Source: Bacteroidota bacterium
GTDB taxonomy: Bacteria; Bacteroidota; Bacteroidia; Chitinophagales; Chitinophagaceae
Length of the DNA: 55,693 nt
Assembly: GCA_016868585.1 (NCBI GenBank)
Contig: VGGR01000009.1
Coordinates: 1 to 55,693, forward strand
Direction: 5' to 3'
Shown here: in pieces, positions 8,270-17,527 of the stretch
How the letters are laid out: each line of letters begins with the position of its first letter
Numbering within the stretch: position 1 is the stretch's first letter
Notes under the pieces: generated by a model
Databases searched by the model: none
Seen by the model: the letters and a program-made list of their open reading frames with translations, nothing else
What the model was told of the DNA's origin: nothing
Position numbers and translations under genes: made by a program

Positions 8270-9619
8270 TCAATGAGGAATAGGGGCTTGCATCCCTGTG
8301 TAATTATGGGGGGTGATCTTTTTTATTTCCTTTTTTACGGCAGCAGTCACGGCAAGTTTATCAATAAATTGATGAAGGGTTTTTTGATCAATTTTTTGTT
8401 TGCCTCTTGTCAGTTCTTTTAGCGCCTCATAGGGATTAGGGTATTTTTCTCTTCTTAGAATAGTTTGGACAGCTTCTGCAACTACGGCCCAATTTGAATT
8501 CAGGTCGCTATAGATCTTTGTATCATTAAGAAGCAATTTGTTTAACCCCTTTTCTATAGACCGAAATGCAATGAGTGTGTGCGCTACCGGCACCCCTAAA
8601 TTTCTCAATACCGTGGAATCGGTAAGGTCTCGCTGCAGTCTGGAAATGGGAAGTTTGTCTGCTAAATGGGAAAGTAAGGCATTGGCTACGCCCAGATTGC
8701 CCTCGGCATTCTCAAAATCGATAGGGTTTACCTTATGTGGCATTGCAGAGGATCCTACTTCTCCCTTTTTGGTTTTTTGTAAAAAATATTCGAGGGAGAT
8801 GTAAGTCCACATATCTCGGCAAAAATCTGTTAGTATTGTATTGATGCGTTTGAGGGTATCCAGTTGAGCAGCCAATTGATCATAATGCTCAATTTGCGTA
8901 GTGTGTTGTTGACGAACCAGTCCAAGATTATTTAAAAATTCATTAGCAAACCTTATCCAGTTTATAGTAGGAAAAGCTACGTGATGGGCGTTGAAATTTC
9001 CGGTAGCGCCCCCAAACTTACCGGTAAAAGGAATTCCTATAAGCTGTTCTATTTGACCTTGTAGTCGTTCCACAAAAACGGCAATTTCCTTGCCCAGTTT
9101 GGTAGGGGAAGCGGGTTGTCCGTGCGTTCGGGCCAGCATTGGAATTTCACTCCATTTTTTTGCCAAAAGGGATAGTTCCGTTTTTAAATTGAGCAAGTTT
9201 GGAAGATATTCATATTCCAAAGCATGCTTCCAGGCAAGGGGGATAGCGGTGTTGTTAATATCTTGGGAAGTTAACCCAAAATGCACCCACTCAACGCAGC
9301 TTTCAGCACCCCATTCTTGTAACTTTTTTTTAATAAAATATTCGACAGCTTTTACATCGTGATTAGTGGTTTTTTCGATGTTTTTAATAGCAATCGCGTC
9401 CTGCAGGCTGAATGCTTCAACTAATTTTTTTAATTGTTTTCGGGCTGCGGGGGTCAGCGAAAAAAGCTTTTTTTGTTCTAAAGCAAGCAAGTATTCAATT
9501 TCAACACGTACACGATATTTGTGGAGTCCAAATTCTGAAAAAAATTCATCCAATTGGTGAACTTGGCTGCGGTAGCGGCCATCAATTGCAGCTAAGGCGG
9601 TTAGTGTGTTTAGTTCCAT
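8270..9619 (-). CDS. purB: Adenylosuccinate lyase
   Basis: A 449-residue member of the fumarase/aspartase superfamily. It catalyses two purine steps: SAICAR to AICAR and adenylosuccinate to AMP. Seen in the sequence: TSQDIN (117-122), THGQPASPT with the catalytic His (165-173), and the mobile signature loop GSSAMPHKVNP (289-299). The protein follows the E. coli-type PurB in length and ending. It converges on prfC and diverges from mqnA. A minus-strand -7 box TAATTTTG lies at 9670-9663, about 43 nt upstream of the ATG. Confidence 0.96.
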   Translation of the reverse strand: MELNTLTALAAIDGRYRSQVHQLDEFFSEFGLHKYRVRVEIEYLLALEQKKLFSLTPAARKQLKKLVEAFSLQDAIAIKNIEKTTNHDVKAVEYFIKKKLQEWGAESCVEWVHFGLTSQDINNTAIPLAWKHALEYEYLPNLLNLKTELSLLAKKWSEIPMLARTHGQPASPTKLGKEIAVFVERLQGQIEQLIGIPFTGKFGGATGNFNAHHVAFPTINWIRFANEFLNNLGLVRQQHTTQIEHYDQLAAQLDTLKRINTILTDFCRDMWTYISLEYFLQKTKKGEVGSSAMPHKVNPIDFENAEGNLGVANALLSHLADKLPISRLQRDLTDSTVLRNLGVPVAHTLIAFRSIEKGLNKLLLNDTKIYSDLNSNWAVVAEAVQTILRREKYPNPYEALKELTRGKQKIDQKTLHQFIDKLAVTAAVKKEIKKITPHNYTGMQAPIPH

Positions 9620-9648
9620 ACTGAGGAGGAGGGGCAGCCTTGAAATAC

Positions 9649-9670
9649 TACCTTTGCACTGGCAAAATTA
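9649..9670. promoter_or_regulatory. Face-to-face -7 boxes between purB and mqnA
   Basis: Plus-strand TACCTTTG (9649-9656) serves mqnA and minus-strand TAATTTTG (9670-9663) serves purB. Both are exact TAnnTTTG matches, pointing toward each other with 6 bp between them. The predicted 5' ends would overlap by a few nucleotides. This is the same geometry as at 2274-2301. Confidence 0.55.
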
Positions 9671-9676
9671 AACGAA

Positions 9677-10459
9677 TTGGATAAGATACGGGTTGGAATC
9701 GTTAACTATTTAAACACCCGCCCTCTTTTAAAGGGCTTAACGCAATTGGCCCTTGACGGAGATATACTCTTGACGCAGAATTATCCCGCTCAAATTGCCG
9801 AAGATTTAATGCTTGGAAAAATCGATGTTGGGCTAGTGCCCGTAGCTATAATTCCGCAACTAAAGGAGGGTAGGATTATCGGCTCGCATTGCATTGCATC
9901 CTCCGGCACTGTAGCTTCGGTTTGTTTATTCAGTGAGCAACCAATTGAAAAGTTGGATACTATCTTTCTGGATTATCAAAGCCGCACTTCTGTGCTATTG
10001 CTGCAAATTCTTTTACGTGATTTTTGGAAGAAGGAGGTCAGATTTATTCCCTCCACCTCTTCCTCCTACATTGATAGTATTAGTGGCGGTTGTGGGGGTT
10101 TGGTAATTGGCGATCGAGCTCTTTATGCTTATGACCGCTTCCGTTTTAGATATGACTTGGGAGAAGCCTGGCAACACCTTACGGGCTTACCTTTTGTATT
10201 TGCTGTTTGGGTTGCTGTTTCTCCATTACCAGGTAATTTTGTTGCCAAATTTATCCAGGCAAATGAGTCAGGCCTGCGTTCAAGAGCCGCTATAGCTATT
10301 GAAAATGCTAGTTTGATCACTTATGATCTACACCAATACTTCACCAATAATATTGATTACCACTTGACCGACGATAAGCGAAAGGCGCTTGATTATTTTC
10401 TATCACTTTGTTCAACCTTATCACCTTTATCATTGATCCCTGAATCCAAAAATGTTTAA
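9677..10459 (+). CDS. mqnA: Chorismate dehydratase MqnA (futalosine menaquinone pathway)
   Basis: A 260-residue periplasmic-binding-protein-fold enzyme opening with RVGIVNYLNTRPL, typical of MqnA. It dehydrates chorismate to 3-enolpyruvylbenzoate, the first step of the futalosine route to menaquinone. No ATG lies between the -7 box (9649-9656) and the conserved N-terminus, so the TTG at 9677 (reading MDKIRVG) is the likely start, with a ~13-nt leader. mqnE, the next enzyme, is in this window at 22053. The 3' end overlaps the convergent FkbM gene by 30 bp. Confidence 0.92.
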   Translation: MDKIRVGIVNYLNTRPLLKGLTQLALDGDILLTQNYPAQIAEDLMLGKIDVGLVPVAIIPQLKEGRIIGSHCIASSGTVASVCLFSEQPIEKLDTIFLDYQSRTSVLLLQILLRDFWKKEVRFIPSTSSSYIDSISGGCGGLVIGDRALYAYDRFRFRYDLGEAWQHLTGLPFVFAVWVAVSPLPGNFVAKFIQANESGLRSRAAIAIENASLITYDLHQYFTNNIDYHLTDDKRKALDYFLSLCSTLSPLSLIPESKNV

Positions 10460-11281
10460 TTGAATCTGGTAGGGGTGCAGGCAAATTTTATTGCGATAAA
10501 ATGGGGTGGGATAAATGGGTGCCGCTTCTCGAATATAGAATTGAAACCCAGCTATGTTAAGTGTTTCTAGTATTTGTATTAATTTGTTCTGCTCGTTAAA
10601 TTGTCCATGGTATTCTATAAAAATCTTTTTGACCGTTCCCAGACTTCCCGCACAATCAATTAATACCTCCCATTCGGCCCCCTCGATATCTAGTTTTAAA
10701 AAATCAATAGGTTGATCAAGAAATTTCTTGAGTTGCAGGCAGATAACGTCAATAGAATCCTTTGATTTGGCAGTTGTCAAGGTGCTTGCCATACCTTTTG
10801 CCGCAGAAAAAGAAAGTATGGTGTCTTCTTTCCAAACGGCTGCAGGATGGCAAGTAATATTATCCAGAGCAAAGGAATCTATATTTTTTTGCAGCAATAA
10901 AAAATTGGCAGGATCCGGTTCAAAGGCTATGATCCTTGCAGCTGGGTATGATTGTTTAAACCAGATTAGGCTGAGTCCAATATTTGCACCGCAATCCAGG
11001 ATCAAGGCGTTAGGAGGCAGGGTTTGTTTATAAATTTGATTAACAAATATTTCCTGCAATCCATGTAAAAGTTCCTGTGGCGCATTATAAAACAGGGTTT
11101 TTCCGTGTAACTTGATTGTCCTAGTTTTTCCTGCTGGCAGGTGTTTTAAGTATTTTTGTTGAAACCAACCTAAAGAAAGTGTGCGTAAACCTGTTGACTT
11201 TTCCTGTACTAGTCGAGTAGCAATACCCCTGTATATGTTTTGTAAGAATGCGTGGGATAACATTTTATCAATCTGTGCCAT
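10430..11281 (-). CDS. FkbM family SAM-dependent methyltransferase
   Basis: A 283-residue protein with the FkbM pattern: ILDCGANIGLSLIWF (SAM-binding motif I), IAFEPDPANF (motif II), and DFLKLDIEGAEWEVL, the family hallmark. FkbM enzymes O-methylate polyketides or, in glycan loci, sugars. It sits beside three glycosyltransferases, so glycan methylation is the natural inference. A 7/8 -7 box (TAAATTCG) lies just upstream of the ATG. It overlaps the mqnA 3' end by 30 bp in convergent orientation. Confidence 0.88.
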   Translation of the reverse strand: MAQIDKMLSHAFLQNIYRGIATRLVQEKSTGLRTLSLGWFQQKYLKHLPAGKTRTIKLHGKTLFYNAPQELLHGLQEIFVNQIYKQTLPPNALILDCGANIGLSLIWFKQSYPAARIIAFEPDPANFLLLQKNIDSFALDNITCHPAAVWKEDTILSFSAAKGMASTLTTAKSKDSIDVICLQLKKFLDQPIDFLKLDIEGAEWEVLIDCAGSLGTVKKIFIEYHGQFNEQNKLIQILETLNIAGFQFYIREAAPIYPTPFYRNKICLHPYQIQLNIFGFRDQ

Positions 11282-11302
11282 AAAATTACGAATTTAGTTC
11301 TG

Positions 11303-12226
11303 ATGGCCCCTTTGATATCTATATGTATTCCAGCTTATGAGCGTCCTGCGTTGCTAAAACGATTGTTGGACAGCATAGCCAAACAGGTGTTCAAGGACTT
11401 TGAGGTTATTATTACAGATGATTCAAGTTCTCGGGATAATGAGGAATTACTATTCAATACGCAGTATAAGTTTCCCATTCACTATCAAAAGAATTCACGC
11501 CCTCTGGGGACACCGGGCAATTGGCTCGAAGGAATTCAACACGCGTCCGGAAATTGGATTAAGATCATGCATGATGATGACTGGTTCACGAACCAATATG
11601 CACTTGAATATTTTGCGGCACAGCTTGATGAGGGAGCTGATGTTCTTTTTTCAGGGTATTACGCACATGACGAACGTAATGGCCAAGTAAAAAATAAAAC
11701 AATTACGCCAGGGCGCTATCAGTCTGTCAAAAAAGACCCCTTTCGTTTGTTTGCCAATAATTTAATTGGCCCCCCCAGTGTTGTCCTTTTTAGAAAGCGG
11801 ATGCATGAATTGTACGATCCTCGTTTAAAATGGTTGGTAGATCTGGAGGCCTATATCAGGATGATGCGTCGTTATTCCTGTCGGTACATACCTCTCCCCC
11901 TTATTACAATGAGTTACAATAGCTCGCAGGTCACCAATTATTGTTTTCGTAATCCGGAGGTGGAAATTCCTGAGGCACTATACTTTTATAAAAAGCATGG
12001 CAACGCTTGCATTCGAAGTATTCATAGCTATGATGGTTGGTGGCGGTTGATTCGAAATTTGAATATTAGGAAGGAATCTCAACTGCGTGTACATGCCGAA
12101 GGGTCCCAGGTTCCGGCTTTTTTAATTTCTATGGTGCGTTTTCAACAAAAGTTCCCTGTATCCTTACTTCGTAAGGGAGTGTTCTCGAAATTATTGATGT
12201 TCCTCTCTTATGAAATTAACCGGTAA
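11303..12226 (+). CDS. Glycosyltransferase family 2
   Basis: A 307-residue GT-A-fold enzyme. It opens APLISICIPAYERPALLKRLL, has a nucleotide-sugar DDSSS segment, and carries the metal-binding DDD in MHDDDWF. The acceptor and sugar are not predictable. It diverges from the FkbM gene with a 21-bp gap and is followed almost without a gap by a second GT2 gene, so both belong to one transcription unit in the glycan locus. Confidence 0.88.
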   Translation: MAPLISICIPAYERPALLKRLLDSIAKQVFKDFEVIITDDSSSRDNEELLFNTQYKFPIHYQKNSRPLGTPGNWLEGIQHASGNWIKIMHDDDWFTNQYALEYFAAQLDEGADVLFSGYYAHDERNGQVKNKTITPGRYQSVKKDPFRLFANNLIGPPSVVLFRKRMHELYDPRLKWLVDLEAYIRMMRRYSCRYIPLPLITMSYNSSQVTNYCFRNPEVEIPEALYFYKKHGNACIRSIHSYDGWWRLIRNLNIRKESQLRVHAEGSQVPAFLISMVRFQQKFPVSLLRKGVFSKLLMFLSYEINR

Positions 12227-12227
12227 T

Positions 12228-13109
12228 ATGGTTTCAGTTATTATCATCAATTACAATACTTTTCAACTTACGGCAGATTGCATTAAGTCCGTTCTCCACT
12301 ATACCAAAGAGACTCCGATTGAAATAATAGTGGTTGATAATGCCTCTACTGAAAAAGATCCTTGTGAATTTTCAAAACTATTTCCTACTATAAAATTGAT
12401 ATGTAGTGAAAGGAATCTCGGCTTTGCGGGAGGAAACAATCTAGGCATACAAGCAGCCAAAGGTGACTTCATTTTATTATTGAATAGTGACACCTACTTA
12501 CTGGAAGATAGTATTAGCTTGTCAGTAGCTGCCATGCAGCAGCATACTCAAGTCGGAGTTTTGGGATGCAGGCAGGTATTTCCTGATGGCGCTGTTCAAT
12601 TTTCTGCAAGGCGTTTTCGTACAATCAGCTGGGAACTTTTTGATCTATTTCGGTTTTTACTTTATTTACTTCCTCCTGCTACGCGAAGTGTGAAAATGTT
12701 GGGGCAATATTTTAAGCATGATCAATCCATCGAAGTTGACTGGGTAAATGGTGCTTTTTTTATGATCAGGCGTTCAGCCCTTGCGCAACTTCCTCATCAG
12801 CAGCTGGATAATCTTTTTTTTATGTACGGGGAAGATGTGCTCTGGTGTGAACGGTTCAGGGCATTAGGCTTTTCTGTGTATTTCTTAGCCTCAACTACCA
12901 TTGTACATATCGCTGGTGCAAGTACGGTTATTCAGAAGCAGCTGCAACTACGTCGTGTGATGATGCAAAATGAATTACTGATTATGCAACGGCGTAAAGG
13001 GAAAGGGCTCTACTTTTATTGTTTTGCCTGCCTGTTCATGGCTAAAGAATATTTACGCCTCTCGATTAAATGGATAGTGTTCAAGACTAGCGGAAAACTA
13101 ATTCGGTAA
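12228..13109 (+). CDS. Glycosyltransferase family 2 (rhamnosyltransferase-like)
   Basis: A GT2 enzyme opening VSVIIINYNTFQLT, with VVDNAST, a GGNNLGI segment, LLNSDTYLL in place of the DXD, and GEDVLWCERFRALGF. This matches the wbbL/rhamnosyltransferase-like subgroup that adds deoxysugars to surface polysaccharide. The ATG at 12228 starts the conserved domain one base after the previous stop; an ATG at 12210 would add six residues and overlap the upstream gene by 17 bp. The C-terminal region is basic and hydrophobic, suggesting membrane association. The 3' end overlaps the convergent GT4 gene by 12 bp. Confidence 0.87.
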   Translation: MVSVIIINYNTFQLTADCIKSVLHYTKETPIEIIVVDNASTEKDPCEFSKLFPTIKLICSERNLGFAGGNNLGIQAAKGDFILLLNSDTYLLEDSISLSVAAMQQHTQVGVLGCRQVFPDGAVQFSARRFRTISWELFDLFRFLLYLLPPATRSVKMLGQYFKHDQSIEVDWVNGAFFMIRRSALAQLPHQQLDNLFFMYGEDVLWCERFRALGFSVYFLASTTIVHIAGASTVIQKQLQLRRVMMQNELLIMQRRKGKGLYFYCFACLFMAKEYLRLSIKWIVFKTSGKLIR

Positions 13110-14219
13110 CCGCTTTAGCACTCTTTCAATAATTTTTGCCCAATTGTAATGGTCAAAAAATGCTGCCAATGATTCCTCTTGAAAAGAAGGGTTGTGTAGC
13201 AGGCTAGCAATTTTCAAAGCCCATTGATCCCAAGCTCTTTCCTGCAGCACGTGCATATAATTTCCGGTAATCTTGTTGTCAATACCCATGGCACCCGAAG
13301 GAGTGGTTAGTACGGGAGTGCCCAGAGAGATCGATTCTATTATTTTTGTTTTGATTCCCCCTCCTTTTTGTACTGGATTTAAAAGCAAATCGGCGGCCAT
13401 TACATGATTGTTGATGTCATCTACAAAGCCAGCCTCGATATAGGGGTTGTTTTGAATCCTCTTTTGATATTTCCATCCCTTAGGTGCAGGGCCTCCGCAA
13501 ATTATTATCTTATAGGCTCCAACCTGATCCCGCAGAGGAGGTTCCATGCATTCAATAATAGACTCCAGGGCTTCCCGGTTAGGCGCATAGTTGAGTGGGC
13601 CATTAAATAGAAGAACTTGCTCATTTTGGGCAATCCCATATCGCTCTCTGATCAGCTGCCTAGCCTGAGCTTTATTTGCTGGAATTTTATCATGCTGGAT
13701 GCCGTAAGGGATCTCCATACAACGGCTAGGTTCAATATGCCAAGCAGTGGTTGCAAAATTTTTATCATTGTCACTGATGAAACTTATGAAGTCTGCTTGT
13801 TGAAATCCCCATTTTTCATATGGTTCAAGCAATGGCCACCAAAATTTATGGAGCGACCTAAAGCGTTGGTATTCTATATTGTGTGTTCGAAGTAAATAAG
13901 GAGTACCCGTGTCCTTTTTGATCAAATTAGCCAGCCAGGCAAAGTAGGGGTGCTCCCACACAAATAAATCATATTGGTTGCGCCGTACTAAATCACCAAT
14001 AGTGCCACGTAATGTTAAATCTGCGTAACGAAAAAATGAATTTGATAGCAAAGGGAGTATGCGATATGTGCATTGCCCGTCTATTGTGTTATCTGCAGTA
14101 CTGACAACAGTTAACTGCGTATGTAAGGAGAGTGCTTGATACATGCCTTCAATGTAGCGATGCCCGCCTGAACATGCCGGTAAAAACCGATAGGGAGCTA
14201 TCGCCAATACTTTTTTCAT
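13098..14219 (-). CDS. Glycosyltransferase, GT4-type (GT-B fold)
   Basis: A ~373-residue GT-B-fold enzyme. The N-terminal Rossmann half has PACSGGHRYIEGMY and the C-terminal donor-binding half has GGGIKTKIIESISLGTPVLTT, characteristic of GT4 and the Glycos_transf_1 group. The ATG at 14219 forms an ATGA overlap with the stop codon of the upstream YfhO gene, which supports this start over the ATG at 14249 and implies translational coupling. Probably builds a surface glycan together with the two GT2 enzymes. Confidence 0.85.
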   Translation of the reverse strand: MKKVLAIAPYRFLPACSGGHRYIEGMYQALSLHTQLTVVSTADNTIDGQCTYRILPLLSNSFFRYADLTLRGTIGDLVRRNQYDLFVWEHPYFAWLANLIKKDTGTPYLLRTHNIEYQRFRSLHKFWWPLLEPYEKWGFQQADFISFISDNDKNFATTAWHIEPSRCMEIPYGIQHDKIPANKAQARQLIRERYGIAQNEQVLLFNGPLNYAPNREALESIIECMEPPLRDQVGAYKIIICGGPAPKGWKYQKRIQNNPYIEAGFVDDINNHVMAADLLLNPVQKGGGIKTKIIESISLGTPVLTTPSGAMGIDNKITGNYMHVLQERAWDQWALKIASLLHNPSFQEESLAAFFDHYNWAKIIERVLKRLPN

Positions 14220-16675
14220 TTGGTATGCCTTTTTAGTTTGGCTCTCCATCCCATTGCAAGTCCACCAATCACTACCAGTAGAATCAAGTACGAACTGGCA
14301 TTCATTATTGCAGTACCTTTTTTATAAGACTCAGGCTCAAAGATAAACTGAACGGCATGTTCCCCGGCAGGCAATTCTACACCTCGCAAAATATGATTGA
14401 CTGCGTGATGGGAAATTAGCTTTTGATCCAGATAGGCATTCCAGCCCTTTGGGTAGTAAATCTCGCTAAAAACCGCAAACTGAGGGGAGTTGCATTTTAT
14501 TGCATAGGTAAGCGTATCGTTATCAAATTTGGTCAGCGCAATTGTTGCACTACTGTCTCTTTGATAATTTAGCGGCCCCTTATAATGAGCTTGCTCAATA
14601 ACTGCCGTATCGCTAAGAGTTATAGTTCCAATTTTTTTCAACACTTCTGCCTTGTTTGGTGCAGTTACTAACTGACTCACCAGCCAGCAATTTCCATAGG
14701 CTTGATCATTGTTTAATAATGACTGTTGACCTGAATTAGGGTCGCTCACAATAATATAGCGCGTGTTGAGCATGTTTAAAATTCCTTGATTCAGTCCGGC
14801 GTTGAAATACTTTTCAATCACGTCTTGATAGATTCTAAGTTTTGCGGCATGATATCCGCCAACTGATTTGTGGAAGAACGACGTTTTAGCATCGTTGAAT
14901 GTACTTGTGGCTAAGTTTAGCACCCTGTAGTTGGGATCTTTATCCTTTAAAATTTCTTGATCTATTTGGCTTGGTGTAAAATTGGATGCGCCATACTCCT
15001 CAGCCGACAGGTACAGACTTTGGTCTAGGTAATCATGACTCACTGCTAAAATTTCAGCCGTTGAAATTAATAGTATCAGACCCATAGCCCCGGTTGTGGA
15101 AAGCCATTTTTTTGTAAAAGCCCAAAGCAGACCTCCCAGCAGCCCAGTTAACAAAATGGCACGCAATAACGCTTCACCAAATAAATTGCTTCTGGTTTCT
15201 TGAAGTCCTGCAATAATAGATCGAGCAAGTTGGTCAGATCCATTTTTATCAGTATAGGCATTCAATAGTTGTTCATCAATAGGGGCGGAATAATCTTGTA
15301 GTAGCCATAATAGGAATAAGCATCCAAAAAGACTTCCAACTATTGTCATAGTTTTTTTAGTGAATAGCGAGATTTTCTCTTGTATGATATTGTTCAACAA
15401 GAGTAGTGAGGAAACGGCTAGTCCCAGTTGTGGAATGACCTGTGCCATGGAAGGAGCCCGAAATTTGTTGAAGAGTGGGAGATATTCGAAAAGAAACAGA
15501 TTAAAGACAGGAAAATTCTTTCCCCAGGAAATAAATACGCCCATTAGGGTAATTGCTAACATGCTTGTGGAAATTGCCCCCCGGTTGATAAAAAACCCCA
15601 GCGTGCCCAATACAAATAACAATACGCCAACATAAGCAGGCCCTGCCGTGTAGGGTAGTTTGCCCCAGTATTGAGGCAAGCTTTGAGAAAGTTGTTCTGC
15701 ACTTCCTTCATCAATGCCAGCTGCTATTAATTTATGGGCTACTGGAGATCCCTCCTCCAGATTACGACTATGCCCACCGCCAAATGCGTTTGGCAGCAAT
15801 AATGTCAACGATTCACGGTTGCCAAGGCTATACTCAAAAGCGTAACTGGTGTCAAGCCCTGCTGTTTGGGTACTTTTTACGGCGTCTGCGGTGATGCTAA
15901 CCTCCTTGCCACCCCGCATCGTATACTTGCTGTACTCAGCGGATGTCCAAAGTATAAGCGCATTGCCACCGATGGCAAGAAAAGCTGAAACTAATGTGAA
16001 GAAAGCTGCTAGGCCCAGGTGTCTCCACTCTTTATTGTTGATCCAACTAAATGCAAATGAAAGGGTAAGTATGATAGCTATTAACAAAAAGTAATAAGTT
16101 ATTTGTAAATGATTTGCTGCAATTAGCAAGTATGCCCCTAAGGTGGTCACCGACAAGCCAATCCAGTAGGACTTATTATAAAGTAATATTAAGCCAGCCA
16201 ATAACAAGGGCATACAGGCAGTAGCAATCATTTGTGTGTCATGGCCTGCTGCAATGATTACGGGATTGTATGTTGAAAATGCATAAGCCAGTGAGAGGGT
16301 TGCCCCAATCAATGGACTTGCACCTAAGCTGAGGGATAAAAAATAAAAGAAAAGACAAGCGAGAAAAAAGAAATTCATTGGTTTGGGTAGTCCCAGAGAA
16401 AACAGCTGAATCAAGTCAGGTAGGATTGACTTTCCTTCCATCGCAATTTGATAGTTAGGCATGCCCCCGAATAGGTTGGGGTTCCAAAGAGGAAAATGTC
16501 CCTTTGCTGCTTTGTATTCAAACGCATTTTGTGCCATTCCTTTCCAACTGACATTGTCATGTTGGTTAAGTTGCTCTCCTTCAAGAGCCGGGCGACAAAA
16601 AATTGCTACCGTTAGCAGAAATACGGCAAGCACTCCCACATGTGGGAGGATTTTTTTAAATAATTCACGAGGCAT
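14216..16675 (-). CDS. YfhO family polytopic membrane protein
   Basis: An 819-residue membrane protein. It has about a dozen or more hydrophobic helices spread over the first ~560 residues, a soluble stretch (~560-780), and a last helix near the C-terminus. The N-terminal LWNPNLFGGMPNYQIAMEG after the first helix is typical of YfhO proteins, which resemble GT-C glycosyltransferases; Gram-positive YfhO is implicated in glycosylating lipoteichoic acid. Here a role in transferring sugars at the membrane is inferred from the adjoining glycosyltransferases. Its stop overlaps the GT4 start (ATGA). Confidence 0.82.
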   Translation of the reverse strand: MPRELFKKILPHVGVLAVFLLTVAIFCRPALEGEQLNQHDNVSWKGMAQNAFEYKAAKGHFPLWNPNLFGGMPNYQIAMEGKSILPDLIQLFSLGLPKPMNFFFLACLFFYFLSLSLGASPLIGATLSLAYAFSTYNPVIIAAGHDTQMIATACMPLLLAGLILLYNKSYWIGLSVTTLGAYLLIAANHLQITYYFLLIAIILTLSFAFSWINNKEWRHLGLAAFFTLVSAFLAIGGNALILWTSAEYSKYTMRGGKEVSITADAVKSTQTAGLDTSYAFEYSLGNRESLTLLLPNAFGGGHSRNLEEGSPVAHKLIAAGIDEGSAEQLSQSLPQYWGKLPYTAGPAYVGVLLFVLGTLGFFINRGAISTSMLAITLMGVFISWGKNFPVFNLFLFEYLPLFNKFRAPSMAQVIPQLGLAVSSLLLLNNIIQEKISLFTKKTMTIVGSLFGCLFLLWLLQDYSAPIDEQLLNAYTDKNGSDQLARSIIAGLQETRSNLFGEALLRAILLTGLLGGLLWAFTKKWLSTTGAMGLILLISTAEILAVSHDYLDQSLYLSAEEYGASNFTPSQIDQEILKDKDPNYRVLNLATSTFNDAKTSFFHKSVGGYHAAKLRIYQDVIEKYFNAGLNQGILNMLNTRYIIVSDPNSGQQSLLNNDQAYGNCWLVSQLVTAPNKAEVLKKIGTITLSDTAVIEQAHYKGPLNYQRDSSATIALTKFDNDTLTYAIKCNSPQFAVFSEIYYPKGWNAYLDQKLISHHAVNHILRGVELPAGEHAVQFIFEPESYKKGTAIMNASSYLILLVVIGGLAMGWRAKLKRHTK

Positions 16676-16729
16676 AGGCCAAAGTTTGGTCTCAAAATAA
16701 TGCTATTTTCATGGAACCTAAAAACAACT

Positions 16730-17527
16730 ATGATTCACACTATACTGCGGGAAAAAAGTACCCGCTTATTTTTGGTGCTGGCAGGCTTTTTTGTTGCTAA
16801 TGCCTTGATTGCTGAGATAATTGGTGTCAAAATATTTTCCCTTGAAAAAACACTTGGGTTTGAGCCGCTTCAGTTACGAGTTTTGGGTAATGATCTTTCT
16901 TTCAATCTTACTGCAGGGGTATTATTATGGCCCCTGGTCTTTATTTTAACAGATATCATCAATGAGTATTACGGACAACAAGGAGTTCGTTTTTTGTCAT
17001 GGATGACTGCCGGATTAATTGCCCTCACTTTTATCTATTTCTCAGGGGCCATTTGGTTAACTCCTGCCGATTTTTTTGTATCCGGAAAGTTAGGGAGTGG
17101 TGTTCCCAATATGCAACTGGCCTATCAAATGGTGTTAGGTCAAAGTAATTTTATCATTATCGGCTCGCTGACTGCTTTTTTGGCAGGACAGCTTGTTGAC
17201 GTGTATATTTTTCATCGCATCAAGAAAAGGACAGGGGAGAAATACATCTGGCTGCGGGCAACAGGTTCCACATTGGTGTCACAGTTTCTGGATAGTTTTG
17301 TTGTATTGTTCATAGCCTTTTATTTGGGTACCCGATTTAATCAGCATCGGGATGATTTTGTTTGGCCATTTTCACTTGTGCTAGCAGTTGGGTCTGTAAA
17401 TTATCTGTACAAATTTGTGATTGCCCTGCTTATGACACCTGTGGTTTACCTGGTGCATAGTCTTATTGAACGTTACCTTGGTAAGGAAAAAGCTGATTCG
17501 ATGAAAAAGGCAGCCATGCAGGATTAG
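16730..17527 (+). CDS. yhhQ: Queuosine precursor transporter (YhhQ/VUT family)
   Basis: A ~265-residue membrane protein with about six hydrophobic helices and family features: VANALIAEIIGVKIF in helix 1, VFILTDIINEYYGQQGVR, and LVSQFLDSFVVLFIAFY. The family imports preQ0/preQ1 or queuine for tRNA queuosine. The ATG at 16730 (MIHTIL) is preferred over 16700, which lies only 25 bp from the divergent YfhO start. No preQ1 riboswitch fits in the short leader. The 3' end overlaps the NUDIX gene by 4 bp. Confidence 0.87.
   Translation: MIHTILREKSTRLFLVLAGFFVANALIAEIIGVKIFSLEKTLGFEPLQLRVLGNDLSFNLTAGVLLWPLVFILTDIINEYYGQQGVRFLSWMTAGLIALTFIYFSGAIWLTPADFFVSGKLGSGVPNMQLAYQMVLGQSNFIIIGSLTAFLAGQLVDVYIFHRIKKRTGEKYIWLRATGSTLVSQFLDSFVVLFIAFYLGTRFNQHRDDFVWPFSLVLAVGSVNYLYKFVIALLMTPVVYLVHSLIERYLGKEKADSMKKAAMQD

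Noticed and set aside
16676-16729. preQ1 riboswitch upstream of the queuosine-precursor transporter
   Set aside because: The interval is only about 54 bp, shared with the divergent YfhO gene, and no preQ1 aptamer-like pseudoknot sequence is evident.
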